Shown here: positions 1 through 9,239 of the stretch, piece after piece
Position numbering within the stretch: position 1 is the first letter of the stretch
How the letters are laid out: every line of letters begins with the position of its first letter
DNA from: Lucinisca nassula
Taxonomy: Eukaryota > Mollusca > Bivalvia > Lucinida > Lucinidae
NCBI GenBank assembly: GCA_963580285.1
Contig: OY757016.1
Coordinates: 44,469,124-44,533,123 of the forward strand
Direction: 5' to 3'
DNA: 64,000 bases
Program-made: the position numbers and the translations under genes
Notes under the pieces: generated by a model
Told to the model about the DNA's origin: nothing
The model's database searches: none
Seen by the model: the letters and a program-made list of their open reading frames with translations, nothing else

Positions 1-60
1 AGAATTTTTTCAAACTGAATTTTTTTTAGCTGAAACCAACCGCGCACATTAGTACTGGTT

Positions 61-362
61 TTGTTTATTTGATTTGAGGTTTAACGTCCCCGTCAACACT
101 GTAAAGGTCATTTTGGAGACGTTGCTTCCAATTGTGTGGGACTTTTACCCGACATTGAGATGAAATGACATCTCAGGCCCTGTCGCCCAATGAAACCAAT
201 AGGGTTTATAAGCATGGGCGGTCCGACTCGTGCGCACCGCTTTGCCTGGGCAGGCTTAGATCCTCTAAGCAGTTTACCAGTACTCGTGTGCGGGTCGGAT
301 TCAGCTCTGCGTGGAAGCATCATGCAGCCCATATATTTCTTCAAGCCCCGATGGGCGGAGGC
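61..362 (-). mobile_element. SINE-A copy, nearly full length
   Basis: On the minus strand it runs from the CCCGCCCATCGGGGCTTG-type head to the tail GTTAAACCTCAAATCAAAC followed by CAAA units. It abuts a second, 5'-truncated copy in opposite orientation (363-556), so the two form a head-to-head pair. Open frames across it are repeat sequence and not genes. Confidence 0.85.
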
Positions 363-556
363 CGTAGAAGGAGATCTGAGCCTGCCCAGGAAAGGTGGTA
401 CGAGTCGGATGGTCCATGCATTAAACCATGGGCGGCAAGGCTAGAGATGTTATTTCATCTCAATGTCAGGTAAAAGTGGAAGCAATGTCTCCAAAATTAC
501 CTTAATAGTGCTGACAGGGATGTTAAACTTCAAATCAAACAAACAAACAAAACTTT
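363..556 (+). mobile_element. SINE-A copy, 5'-truncated
   Basis: It starts inside the element at the GAGCCTGCCCAGG core and ends with the CAAA-type tail. It is inverted relative to the copy at 61-362. Confidence 0.8.
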
Positions 557-559
557 TTA

Positions 560-832
560 GCAAGAAAGTTGAAAAAATAATTTATCAAAAGACATCGCAT
601 ATCCACTAGTGGATTAAACCTGCAAATTGTTAGATATGTAACGTGTACAACGTCCTTAACGATGTCCCGTTTACTGATGGCAGATTATTTAAATGTCATA
701 TGATAAACAGAATCTTGCATTCGGGGCGTGTATTATTGAATTTATTAAACTCATTGAGGAAAAGAGATAAAATGCTCGGTAAAGCCTTGCATTAATCCCT
801 TTTCCTCAATTTGTTCAATTAATTCAATAATA
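560..832 (-). mobile_element. Hairpin element M, copy 1
   Basis: It shares blocks with 35592-36060 and 41185-41575: a CACTAGTGGATT motif, a CATATGATAAA block and a GTATTATTGAATTTATTAAA palindrome arm. The palindrome here is imperfect (arms around 740-770 and 805-832, loop GCTCGGTAAAGC). No coding capacity was seen. The superfamily is unknown. Confidence 0.6.
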
Positions 833-1189
833 CAGATGATGATGATGATGATTTCGTGTTTAACGACGCGTCAACCCTCTTTGTGGGTGATAAGCGTTAA
901 GCGGTTAATGGTTAAATGGCATGTAGAATTACGAGGATACTAAAAGTAAAAAAGTAAGTATGATATGTATAAAAATCTGAAACAGTTAAATCTTATGGAA
1001 AAGTCCAATATCTTTTAAGAATAAAATAATATTATCAACAGGTACATCTTGAAACAATTGTTGCAAAGTGTCAGCTTTGAAGAATAAGTCACGGGACTGT
1101 GAAATCAATAATACAGAAACACTCAATGTAAGATCCTCTATGTATAACCCTATAAACCCCTTTTCTCATTTTTAACGCTCTGCATGCTC
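833..1189. other. ATG microsatellite and unassigned sequence
   Basis: A short (ATG)n run at about 836-853 is followed by a GTGTTTAACGACGCGTCAACC tail-like motif typical of retroposon 3' ends. The rest up to 1189 shows nothing I can assign. Confidence 0.4.
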
Positions 1190-1654
1190 TTTTTATACCT
1201 GCTTTTTCGAAGAAAAATCGGGTATATTGTTTTCGTACCAGAGTTGAGTGGGCATCAGTCTGTTTGTCTGTCTGTCCATCCATCACGTTTCTTGTAAATG
1301 GATCTCCTCTGCAACCACTGAAGTTACAGTTTTGAAACTTTGCATGTGGATAGTACATGGTACTTAGATGGCAGTGGGCTACATTTTTGTGACCTTGACC
1401 CAACATGGCCTCTAGGTCAAAGGTCAGAAAGTAGGACATTATCATATCTTCTAAACTGTTGGGATTGCACTTCCGCAACTTGATTATTGGATAGCCCTTG
1501 GAATGTAGAACATACTGGAATACTTTTCGTGTGACCTTGAACCCAACATGGCCCCAGGGTCAAAGGTCAGAAAGTATGACATTGCCATATCTTTAGTGTT
1601 ATTCATAGAAAAAGCGGGTATTTGCGATGGTATACCAGCGACTGCACCATCTAG
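1190..1654 (-). mobile_element. F-type array element, copy 1
   Basis: Read on the minus strand it begins CTAGATGGTGCAGTCGCTGG, carries the subterminal motif TACCCGCTTTTT, then monomers rich in AGGTCA, a GACAGACAGAC stretch, and ends with a hairpin (TATACCCGATTTTTC / GAAAAAGCAGGTATA) followed by AAAAA. It contains only one to two monomers. Its 5' end touches the 3' end of the next copy. Confidence 0.75.
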
Positions 1655-1655
1655 A

Positions 1656-2846
1656 TTTTTATACCCGCTTTTTCGAAGAAAAATCGGGTATATTGTTTTC
1701 GTACCACAGTTCACTCTGGCGTCAGTCCGTCTGTCTGTCTGTCCGTCTGTCCGCACCAACGAAACAACATTTAGGGGGCAAAAAATTTGGACAGTTTGAC
1801 ACTTAGGTATATATTCGTGAGTCCAAATGGACTTTATTCCGTTATTTTGGTACTTAAGTGGCAAAAATTGTCTCTTAGGTGGCTTGCCGCTTAAGAGAAT
1901 TTGCCGCTTAAGTAGTCAATATGCCGACGCCTAGCCATTTCAGTATCCATTCGTGAGAACGCACATCTGTCCGTCCGTCACGTTTCTTGTAAATGGATCT
2001 CCTCTGCAACCACTGAAGTTACACTTTTGAAACTTTTCATGTGGATAGTACATGGAATGTAGATGGCAGTGGGCAACTTTTTTGTGACCTTGATCTCAAC
2101 ATGACCCCAAGGTCAAAGGTCAAAAATTATGATTTGTCATATCTCCTAAACTATTGGAGTTACACTTCTGAAACTTTCCTTATTGGATGGTCCTTGGCAT
2201 ATAGAATATGTCAGGTTACTTTTGGTGTGACCTTGACCCCCAAGGTCAAAGGTCAAAAAGTATGATTTTGCCATATCTTCTAAACTATTAGAGTTACACT
2301 TCTGTAACTTTGGTTATTGGATGGCCCTTGGAATATAGAATAAATTTGGATACTTTTGGTGTGACCTTGACCTCAACATGACCCCAAGGTCAAAGGAAAA
2401 AAATTATGATTTGCCATATCTCCTAAACTATTGAAGTTACACTTCTGAAACTTTTGCTTATTGGATGGTCCTTGGAATATAGAATATGTTGGGCTACTTT
2501 TGGTGTGACCTCAACCCCAAGGTCAAATGTCAAAAAGTATGACTTTGCCATATCTTCTAAACTATTGGAGTTACACTTCTGAAACTTGGTTATTGGATGG
2601 CTGTTGAAATATAGAATAAATTGGGATACTTTAGGTGGACCTCAACATAACCCCAAGGTCAAAGGTCAAACAGTATGACTTTGCCATATCTTCTAAACTA
2701 TAATGGTTACACTTCTGAAACTTTGCTGATCAGTAAGAATGTTCTTTACAACTTTTTTTAACTTACATGTAGTTTTGGCTAGCTAATACATAGTCATTAG
2801 TGTAAAGCAGGTATTTGTGATGGTTTACCATCAACTGCAGATCTAG
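1656..2846 (-). mobile_element. F-type array element, copy 2
   Basis: It has the same ends as copy 1 and several internal monomers, each with the direct repeat AGGTCAAAGGTCA and the heptad TGACCTTGACC. It lies precisely head-to-tail with copy 1 (3' AAAAA, one base, then CTAGA). Near 1860-1960 the array is interrupted by an unrelated run of CTTAGGTGGC / CCGCTTAAG motifs. Confidence 0.75.
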
Positions 2847-3006
2847 TTGTGTGTTTGTTTGTTTTTTCAGCAGATGACATTTTGAAATATTTATTGCTGA
2901 AGAATGTGTTTTAAGAATTCTCAGCATTAGTCAAGTTCTATTAAATCTGCCCTTTAAAACAAGCAATAAAAGCATTGTCTTAGTGACATATAATTATTTC
3001 AAATGT

Positions 3007-3640
3007 CAACTGATCCCCCAAACTGGATGCTTTTTTGGTTTCATTTGGAGTTTAACCCTTCTCTTGCTGAATATTCAGTTTAGCCACACCCATTTCTGAC
3101 TTTGAACCAATCAGATTACTTGATGTAATTTTTTCCTACAATTTCATAAATTGAATGTCAAACAGTGCAGATCCTGATCAGATGGCTTCTTCAGAAGCCA
3201 TCTGATCTGGACCTACACTGTTTGCAAAGATAGGGGTTGTCATGAACAGCAGGAAAAGAGTTAAACGTCAACTGATCCCCCAAACTGGAAGCTATGCTAC
3301 ACATAGATTTTGGTTTCATTTGGAGTTTAATGGCCCACACAACACTGTTTAGGTCATGTTGAGCTGCTCAATATACCTAATCACACTTTTTGTTGGCAGG
3401 CTTAATACATAAGCGGTTGACCAGTACATTAGACATTGTTTTGCCAAAAACTAACAACTGCCTTTCTTGAATCACTTGAAAATATTTGAATTTCATCATC
3501 AAACTCCACAAAAGAATCTTGCCCACCCAGTAGGGATCCAATGTGTGGTCTCCTGATCACCATGGCAGTCAGGCACCCATCTGACTGAGCAACCCAGGCC
3601 AGCTCCACATGTAGTTGGGAGTTTAATTTTAACATCTAGT
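3007..3640 (-). mobile_element. SINE-U copy interrupted by a TTAA element, with a flanking duplication
   Basis: On the minus strand a tRNA-like head is visible (A-box-like TTGCTCAGTCAGATGGG near 3590, degenerate B box near 3535) and the tail is GGCCATTAAACTCCAAA-like. About 50 bp of the tail (3005-3056) recurs at 3267-3330 on the other side of the gamma element. Confidence 0.6.
3052..3264 (+). mobile_element. TTAA element gamma, copy 1
   Basis: TTAA ends (3052-3055 and 3261-3264), short inverted ends CCCTTCTCTTGCTGA / CAGCAGGAAAAGAG, and a central palindrome (3165-3230) with arms AGATGGCTTCT / AGAAGCCATCT. It is non-coding. TTAA targets are the hallmark of piggyBac-type elements, but no transposase is present, so that assignment is inference. 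Confidence 0.7.
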
Positions 3641-3653
3641 CAACAATGTTCTA

Positions 3654-3923
3654 GTCAGCCCCCGCCCATCAGGGCTTGAAGAGCTGAAACCGACCCGCAC
3701 ACAAGTACTGGTAAACCGCTTAGAGGATCTTAGCCTGCCCAGGCAAAGCTGTGCGAGTCGGCCTGTCCATGCTTATAAACCTTATTGGTTTCATTTGGCA
3801 GCATGGCTTGAGATGTCATTTCATCTCAGTGTCGGGTAAAAGTCCCACAAAATTGGAAGCAACATCTCCAAAATGACCGTTACAGTGTTGACGGGGACGT
3901 TAAACCTCAAATCAAACAAACAA
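3654..3923 (+). mobile_element. SINE-A copy with 12-bp target-site duplication
   Basis: It is flanked by AACAATGTTCTA at 3642-3653 and 3924-3935, a clear retroposition duplication. The copy lacks the ATGCTTCCACGCAG segment internally. Confidence 0.88.
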
Positions 3924-4405
3924 AACAATGTTCTATACATATTGAGGCATTGACAAATCTAGCGTGTGTGTTAAATGACATTCAGTTTCAGCTAGTCAAA
4001 TCTCTGGCACTGAAAAGGCTTTGATGGTCACAGAAGGCCGGTAATGGAGACAAATATCTGCCCATCCCAAGCAATGCGTGTGCATAAAAGTACAAGGATT
4101 CATCACTATTTCTCAGGTAAACAACCTTTTTTAGAAGGTGATAAATTTTAAATTGATTCACACTTGAGCTGCTATGTTTATGACTTGAATTACTTCAGTG
4201 ATTTTCGTGATGTTTTAGAATAAAATTCCCTCCAGGGAATTGATTTGCGTAGGAGAAAAGGCACATTACTGAACATACATGTTTCATATGTGACTTAGCA
4301 TAAGTAGTATCAAGCCCAGACAAATCCATTGCCCAGTTGCCCTAGACAAGTGGCAAAATTCATAATTTCCCTTGCCCAGAAAAATGTATAGAATATTACA
4401 TGTTC

Positions 4406-4700
4406 CGTCCCCGCCCATCAGGGCTTGAAGAAATAGATGGGCTGCATGATGCTTCCACGCAGTGCTGAAACCGTCCACACACTAGTACTGGTAAACCGCT
4501 TAGAGGATCTAAGCCTGTCCAGGAACCGCAGTGCGAGGCGGACCGTCCATGATTATAAACCCTATTGGTTTGATTGGGCGACAGGGCTTGAGATGTCATT
4601 TCATCTCAATGTCGGGTAAAAGTCCCACAAAATTGGAAGCAACGTCTCCAAAATGACCTTTACAGTGTTGATGGGGACGTTAAACCTCAAATCAAACAAA
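4406..4700 (+). mobile_element. SINE-A copy
   Basis: Full-length match from CCCCGCCCATCAGGGCTTG to the CAAATCAAACAAAAA tail. I could not see a convincing target-site duplication. Confidence 0.85.
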
Positions 4701-4794
4701 AACTAATTTTAATTCGAACTTATTTAAGTTCTTGAGTCCCAAGAGAACTCTTCTATATAGCTCCATACCTCCTTATTTTTGGACACCATATTTC

Positions 4795-5245
4795 ATGGAG
4801 GTTTTGCGTCTGACTGGTGATCAGGTGGACGCGGGTTCGATATCTGCCGGGGTCAGCAACATTCTTTCGTGGAGACTGATCATGAAATCTGATCATGAAA
4901 TCTTTTCTACGATCATTCTCTCCCTTTCGCCGATTCAAGAAGGGCAGTTGTCAGTTTCTGGCGAAAGAATGTGAACTGTACTGGTTAACCGCTTGCATTT
5001 GTTAGTTTCTTTGATTTGAGGTTTAACGTCCCCATCAACACTGTAAAGGTCATTTTGGAGACTTTGCTTCCAATTTTGAGGGGCTTTTACCCCGACACTG
5101 AGATAAAATGACACCTCAAGCCCTGTCACCCAATGAAATCAATAGGGTTTATAAGCCTGCCCAGGAAAAGTGTGAATAGGTAAACTGACCGGCTCAAAAT
5201 TTAATGGCATAAAATAGTGTTGACTGGGCCGTTTTACTCCAAAAC
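4795..5245 (+). mobile_element. SINE-U copy split by SINE-A
   Basis: A tRNA-like head (GACTGGTGATCAGG, B-box-like GCGGGTTCGATATCTGCC near 4830-4850) is followed by the TTTCTGGCGAAAGAATGT and TATAAGCCTGCCCAGG blocks and the tail GTGTTGACTGGGCCG. The element is interrupted at about 5000-5150 by a minus-strand SINE-A. Confidence 0.75.
5000..5150 (-). mobile_element. SINE-A fragment nested in SINE-U
   Basis: The tail GATTTGAGGTTTAACGTCCCC is followed by the 3' half of SINE-A up to ATAGGGTTTATAAGC, where SINE-U resumes. It marks SINE-A as active after this SINE-U insertion. Confidence 0.75.
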
Positions 5246-5282
5246 AAACATTATGGAGGTTTTCTTGATTTCATTTTTTTAT

Positions 5283-5346
5283 AAGGTATGTTGTGTGAAC
5301 TCATTAGAATCGCCTCCAGGCGATTCTAATGAGCACACACAGCATG
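5283..5346. repeat. P palindrome
   Basis: Near-perfect inverted repeat around the arms ATTAGAATCGCCTC / GGCGATTCTAATGAG, with outer arms ATGTTGTGTG / CACACAGCAT. The same palindrome family recurs at least nine times in the window. Confidence 0.75.
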
Positions 5347-5509
5347 CCTTTATTTCATACAAGATCATGAAGATATCCTTAAGTGATCTATTTTATGTGT
5401 CATGTCCTAAGGCCATGGCTAAACCTCAGCAGATCAAACTACCCCAATCTCAAATAAATCTACAAGGTCCCACAGTTATTTGAGTTATTGAAGTATTACT
5501 TTTGCCTCC

Positions 5510-5792
5510 ATCCATATGGGGCTTGAAGAAATAGATTTGGCTGCATGATGCTTCCATGCAGAGCTGAAACCGACCGCACACAAGTTCTGGTAAACCGCTT
5601 AGGTCTAAGCCTGCTCAGGCAATGTGGTGCATGTTGGCCCGTCCATGCATATAAACCCTTTTGGTTTCATTGGGTGGCAGGGATTGAGATGTCATTTCAT
5701 CTCAGTGTCGGGTAAAAGTCTCACAAAATTGGAAGCATGTCTCCAAAATGACCTAAATAATGTTGACAGGGGGGACCTTAAACTTCAAATCA
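5510..5792 (+). mobile_element. SINE-A copy
   Basis: Diverged but complete copy ending ACTTCAAATCAAACAAAAA. A truncated SINE-S follows directly (5803-5880). Confidence 0.8.
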
Positions 5793-5802
5793 AACAAAAA
5801 TA

Positions 5803-5885
5803 CAGACTTTCGGATGAGTCTTTAAACCGAGGTCCCTTCTCTACTGAGGTCTCCGGGACACTCAAACACTCACTCACTCAAACAA
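5803..5885 (+). mobile_element. SINE-S, 5'-truncated
   Basis: Matches the 3' part of SINE-S: ATGAGTCTTTAAACCGAGG followed by a CACTCAAACACTCACTCACT tail. Confidence 0.65.
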
Positions 5886-6025
5886 AAACAAAATTGAAGT
5901 TTTACTATATCAGGAATATCATAATTCAGAATCATTTTGTAGATGTGTCGGATCGCCTTAAAAACGCCTGAAACTTGGATTTTTCATGTCCTGATCATGG
6001 CTCATAGTACAAGGATTAATTAGAA

Positions 6026-6205
6026 AAGTGTATGTGTGTGTGTGTGCTTGAATTTTACGTCTCACCAACAGCTAAGGCCATATCGATATGGAGACAGGAT
6101 CTCGGTTTAAGGAATCATCCGAAAGACTGGAGAAGCCCAGGACTGAATCGACGACATCTGGTTTAGGAGGCGAGCAGCATACCCACTACACCATGGAGGC
6201 TTCTA
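6026..6205 (-). mobile_element. SINE-S copy (tRNA-derived)
   Basis: On the minus strand, GCCTCCATGGTGTAGTGGG supplies an A-box-like start and GAATCGATCC-like sequence the B box. The tail is AAACTCAAACACTCACTC-like, here expanded into a short (TG)n on the plus strand. Confidence 0.75.
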
Positions 6206-6517
6206 TAACTAGGAGACTTATCCTTATTTTTGTTAGAAACATATTGAGGGCACTTATACAAAATGTCCATATAGAAGCAAGCTTTTATGAATGTTAAGTG
6301 TAGGTCTATTTCATCAACAATTTGTTCTGTTTTGGTATGCTTTCATTTTACTGATTAATGTTTCCGGTTTTAATGATCGGTTTCTTTCCCCAGCCCAGTT
6401 CTTCCCCAAGGGAAGAAATTGACTAGTGAGTTTCTTCCCCACCTGGTCAGTTTCTTCCCCACTGGAAATTGTTTTAGAACCATTGCCATGAGTTATTTAT
6501 GCCTCACAATTTGGTAA
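6206..6517. other. Unassigned sequence with short CTTCCCC repeats
   Basis: Between 6388 and 6470 the motif TTTCTTCCCCA occurs four times (short direct repeats). I see no gene and no recognisable element. Confidence 0.35.
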
Positions 6518-7002
6518 CAAGAGCTCCACAAGTGGGGAATTATACGCCCATGGCAAGTTAATACATTGTATTTGTTGGACTGCAACCTTGAAACAATATG
6601 AACTGCACTAAACAAGCTTTAATTTAACAGCAGGGCTGTGACCTTGAAAATAAGGTCAACGTCACGAAAACCTAATCAGTTCGAGCTTTATCCTGACCCA
6701 ATGTTGTATCCTTGCAAATTTGATTAAACTCAATGTCATGAGATATACTGCACAAAACCTAAATTTGAACTATTTAGCATGACTGTGACCTTGAAAATAG
6801 GGTCAAGGTCACCAAAACATAATCAGTTCTTCATCCTGTCCAGATGTCACATCCAGGCAAATTTGATTAAAATCCTCCCAGTAGTTCATGAGATATCTTG
6901 CACACAAGAAAGTGTCACGCCGACGCATATGCGGACGCCGACAGAATCCACATCAAAAACACACAGTATGTCTCCTTCCCCTTCGGTAGGGGGTATATAA
7001 TT
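6518..7002 (+). mobile_element. J-type array element
   Basis: Starts CAAGAGCTCCACAAGTGGGG. It contains two monomers, each with a GTGACCTTGAAAA / GGTCAAGGTCAC pair, then a GACGCCGACGCATATGCGGA stretch and a 3' hairpin around CTTCCCCTTCGGTAGGGGG. It is followed within ten bases by the 5' end of a K-type element. Confidence 0.6.
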
Positions 7003-7011
7003 ATACAGATC

Positions 7012-7154
7012 TAGAAACATGTCCAAAGGACATGAATGCCCCCTCCTGGAACCACAATTAAGTAACCTCAAATGCGAATTGCTAACGCCATCTTAGACAC
7101 GGATGTGAACGTATATGCCCTTTCCACCATTCTTTGAATAACGGGGGCATTAAA
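7012..7154 (+). mobile_element. K-type array element, array-less copy
   Basis: Begins CTAGAAACATGTCCAAAGG and ends with a hairpin region TATGCCCTTTCCACC / GGGGGCAT then TAAAA, like the long copy at 9330, but has almost no internal monomers. It sits inside the remains of a TA element B. Confidence 0.65.
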
Positions 7155-7269
7155 ATGGCCTGTTATGGTCACATGTCTATATAATCTATACATTTCTGGG
7201 ATCCATCTTTAAACCATGTTACATCCAAAACCATGTTATAATAACCAATGTTATAAAGTGGTTGTGGTG
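7155..7269 (+). mobile_element. TA element B, right end (copy 1)
   Basis: CTATATAATCTATACATTTC leads to the terminal repeat TTATAAAGTGGTTGTGGTG before TA (7270-7271). The left end is missing or replaced by the J element. Confidence 0.65.
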
Positions 7270-7299
7270 TAACACATTATGTACAGTGAAATTTTGCTA

Positions 7300-7850
7300 T
7301 TAACCCTTTCCCACTCAGATACGTCTTTTTACTTGGGTGTCTGAAACCCACCCCCCCCCCCCCAACACGCACACCCTTTTGAGCCCCAGAACCACCAAAA
7401 AATTTGCATTCCCCACCCCTGGACAGTTAGGATTAGTTGTCCTAAAAATGGCCTGTTTTTTCCCCGCAGCTCCCCACTAAAAATATACCTATGGGGGGTT
7501 CGAAAGGGGTTCGAAAGGGTGGGGGGGGGGGGGGGGGGGGTGCGGCAGCCACACTAACCGCCGAAACAAATTGGGGGTATTGCCCAGCCGGCCGCTTAAA
7601 TGAAATCTGAGGGTGTCTGGGGTCAAAACTGCCTCACTTTTTGACAATTTTGAGATGCCCCCTCGTTACCATAGCAACAATGATTAAGCCTAAAAAGGTT
7701 CCATCTGAAAAGCTACTACCTAGTGAACATTCCGAGTTTGATGTAAAACAGACTATTCATTACAAAGTAATGGTTATATGAAGTTGCTGTCCGAGACAAC
7801 ACTGTGAAAATCAGCAAAATTCACAAAGTCCCCAAGTGGGAATGGGTTAA
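7300..7850. mobile_element. TTAA element theta with C/G homopolymer tracts
   Basis: TTAA ends with inverted ends CCCTTTCCCACTC / AAGTGGGAATGGG. Inside are a C-tract (about 7341-7354) and a complementary G-tract (about 7522-7540) that could pair. No open frame of note. Confidence 0.6.
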
Positions 7851-8059
7851 CCCTTATCCTGCTGAATATTCAAGTTAGCAACACCCATTTCAGACTCTGA
7901 ACCAATCAGATTACTTGACGTAATTTATTCCTACAAATTCATGAACTGAATGTCAAACAGAGTAGATCCTGATCAGATGGCTTCTTCAGAAGCCATCTGA
8001 TCTGGGTCTACACTGTTTCCAAAGATAGGGGTTGTCGTGAACAGCATGAAAAGGGTTGA
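7847..8059 (+). mobile_element. TTAA element gamma, copy 2
   Basis: Matches gamma copy 1 along its length (GAACCAATCAGATTACTTGA block, AGATGGCTTCT palindrome). It shares the TTAA at 7847-7850 with the end of theta, so one inserted into the edge of the other. The right end has decayed to TTGA. Confidence 0.7.
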
Positions 8060-8186
8060 GACCACCTAAAATTAAGACTAAATCTGCTTTTAAAAGGTTT
8101 CAGTTATTCTCTCTGTCTTTTCTACACCCAGTGTTGCCAAAAAGGAGACCACCTTCACCTTTGGGACTGTTCAAAAGTGGTATTTT

Positions 8187-8482
8187 GTTTGATTTGAGGG
8201 TTAACATCCCCGTCAACACTGTAAAGGTCATTTTGGGGACGTTGCTTCCAATTTTGTGGGACTTTTACCCGACATTGAGATGAAATGACATCTCAAGCCC
8301 TGTCGCCCAATGAAACCAATAGGGTTTATTAGCATGGACGGTCCGCCTCACAACGCGGTTCCTGGGCAGGCTTAGATCCTCTAAGCGGGTTACCAGTACT
8401 AGTGTGCGGGCTGGATTTAGCTCTGCGTGGAAGCATAATGCAGCCTATAGATTTCTTCAAGCCCCTATGGGCGGGGGCCGAC
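8187..8482 (-). mobile_element. SINE-A copy
   Basis: Full-length minus-strand copy, from the GATTTGAGGGTTAACATCCC tail to the ATGGGCGGGGGC head. Confidence 0.85.
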
Positions 8483-8565
8483 AAAATTGGTATTAATATA
8501 GCAATTTTACTGTACTTCATATTATCCCAAAATCCATGACACACTTCATTTGTATCTTCATACAT

Positions 8566-8950
8566 GACCTTGTAGGTAAGAGCGCCGTCTCTTAATCATC
8601 AGGTCTCTCACCACTGTGGGTTCAAGCCTCGCTCTGCCAAGTTTGCAATTTGGAAGATCACACGGTTTTCTTCTGGGTCCTCAAGAGAAGCCTCCGTGGT
8701 GTAGTGTTATATGCTACTCGCCTTGTAAACCAGGGTTTGCAGGATCGATCCCAGGCTTCTCTAGACATTCGGATGAGTCTTTGAACCGAGGTCCTGTCTC
8801 CGTATGACCTTAGCTGTTGGTGAGATGTAAAACTCAAACACTCACTCACTTATTCTGGGTACTCCAGTTTCTGGCTACCTCTGATTAAAGATTTGGCTCA
8901 AACTAAGTGAAATAATCTTGAAAGGGCCATAAAAGCAAAACCAAAAGAAG
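8566..8950 (+). mobile_element. SINE-T (tRNA-derived) split by SINE-S
   Basis: The head has an A-box-like TAGGTAAGAGCGCCGTC and a B box GGGTTCAAGCC near 8625. The body has CTTCTGGGT-CTC on both sides of the inserted SINE-S (about 8673-8683 and 8852-8862), consistent with a target-site duplication. Confidence 0.65.
8687..8852 (+). mobile_element. SINE-S copy nested in SINE-T
   Basis: tRNA-like head AAGCCTCCGTGGTGTAGTG, B box GGATCGATCCC near 8745, then ATGAGTCTTTGAACCGAGG and the CTCAAACACTCACTCAC tail. It is the best example of SINE-S in the window. Confidence 0.82.
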
Positions 8951-9237
8951 GGGAGCCAGTATTAGCTGTAAAGAACAGACAGAATGAAATCAATAGACAT
9001 AGAAACACATATATTTGATTATTTATTGCAATAGCAAAATATAGCATGGTTGGCACTTATAGGCAAGATTCATATATCAAAAGCAGGGTAAAAATCAGTT
9101 TCATCACAAATGAACTTTTGTTATCAAATTTTGACAATTTTCACAATAATGTTCAAAAAATTATTTAGCACCAAATAAGGAGAAGTAACAATGATAATTT
9201 TGGGATAATTTTCCATATTTCTCCAAAAATATACAAT
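8951..9237. other. Unassigned AT-rich sequence
   Basis: I see no gene, no terminal repeat and no recognised repeat between SINE-T and TA element B. Confidence 0.4.
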
Positions 9238-9239
9238 TA

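Larger units (their letters stand above)
7284..8186. mobile_element. TA element R, copy 1, split by two TTAA elements
   Basis: The left end CAGTGAAATTTTGCTATTAA follows TA at 7282-7283. It is cut at its TTAA by theta (7300-7850) and gamma (7847-8059) and resumes at 8060 with GACCACCTAAAATTAAGAC, matching the intact copy at 33257-33419. Confidence 0.65.

Noticed and set aside
1190..2846. LTR retrotransposon
   Set aside because: The repeated ends are hairpin and subterminal motifs of array elements. There is no primer-binding site, polypurine tract or gag/pol.
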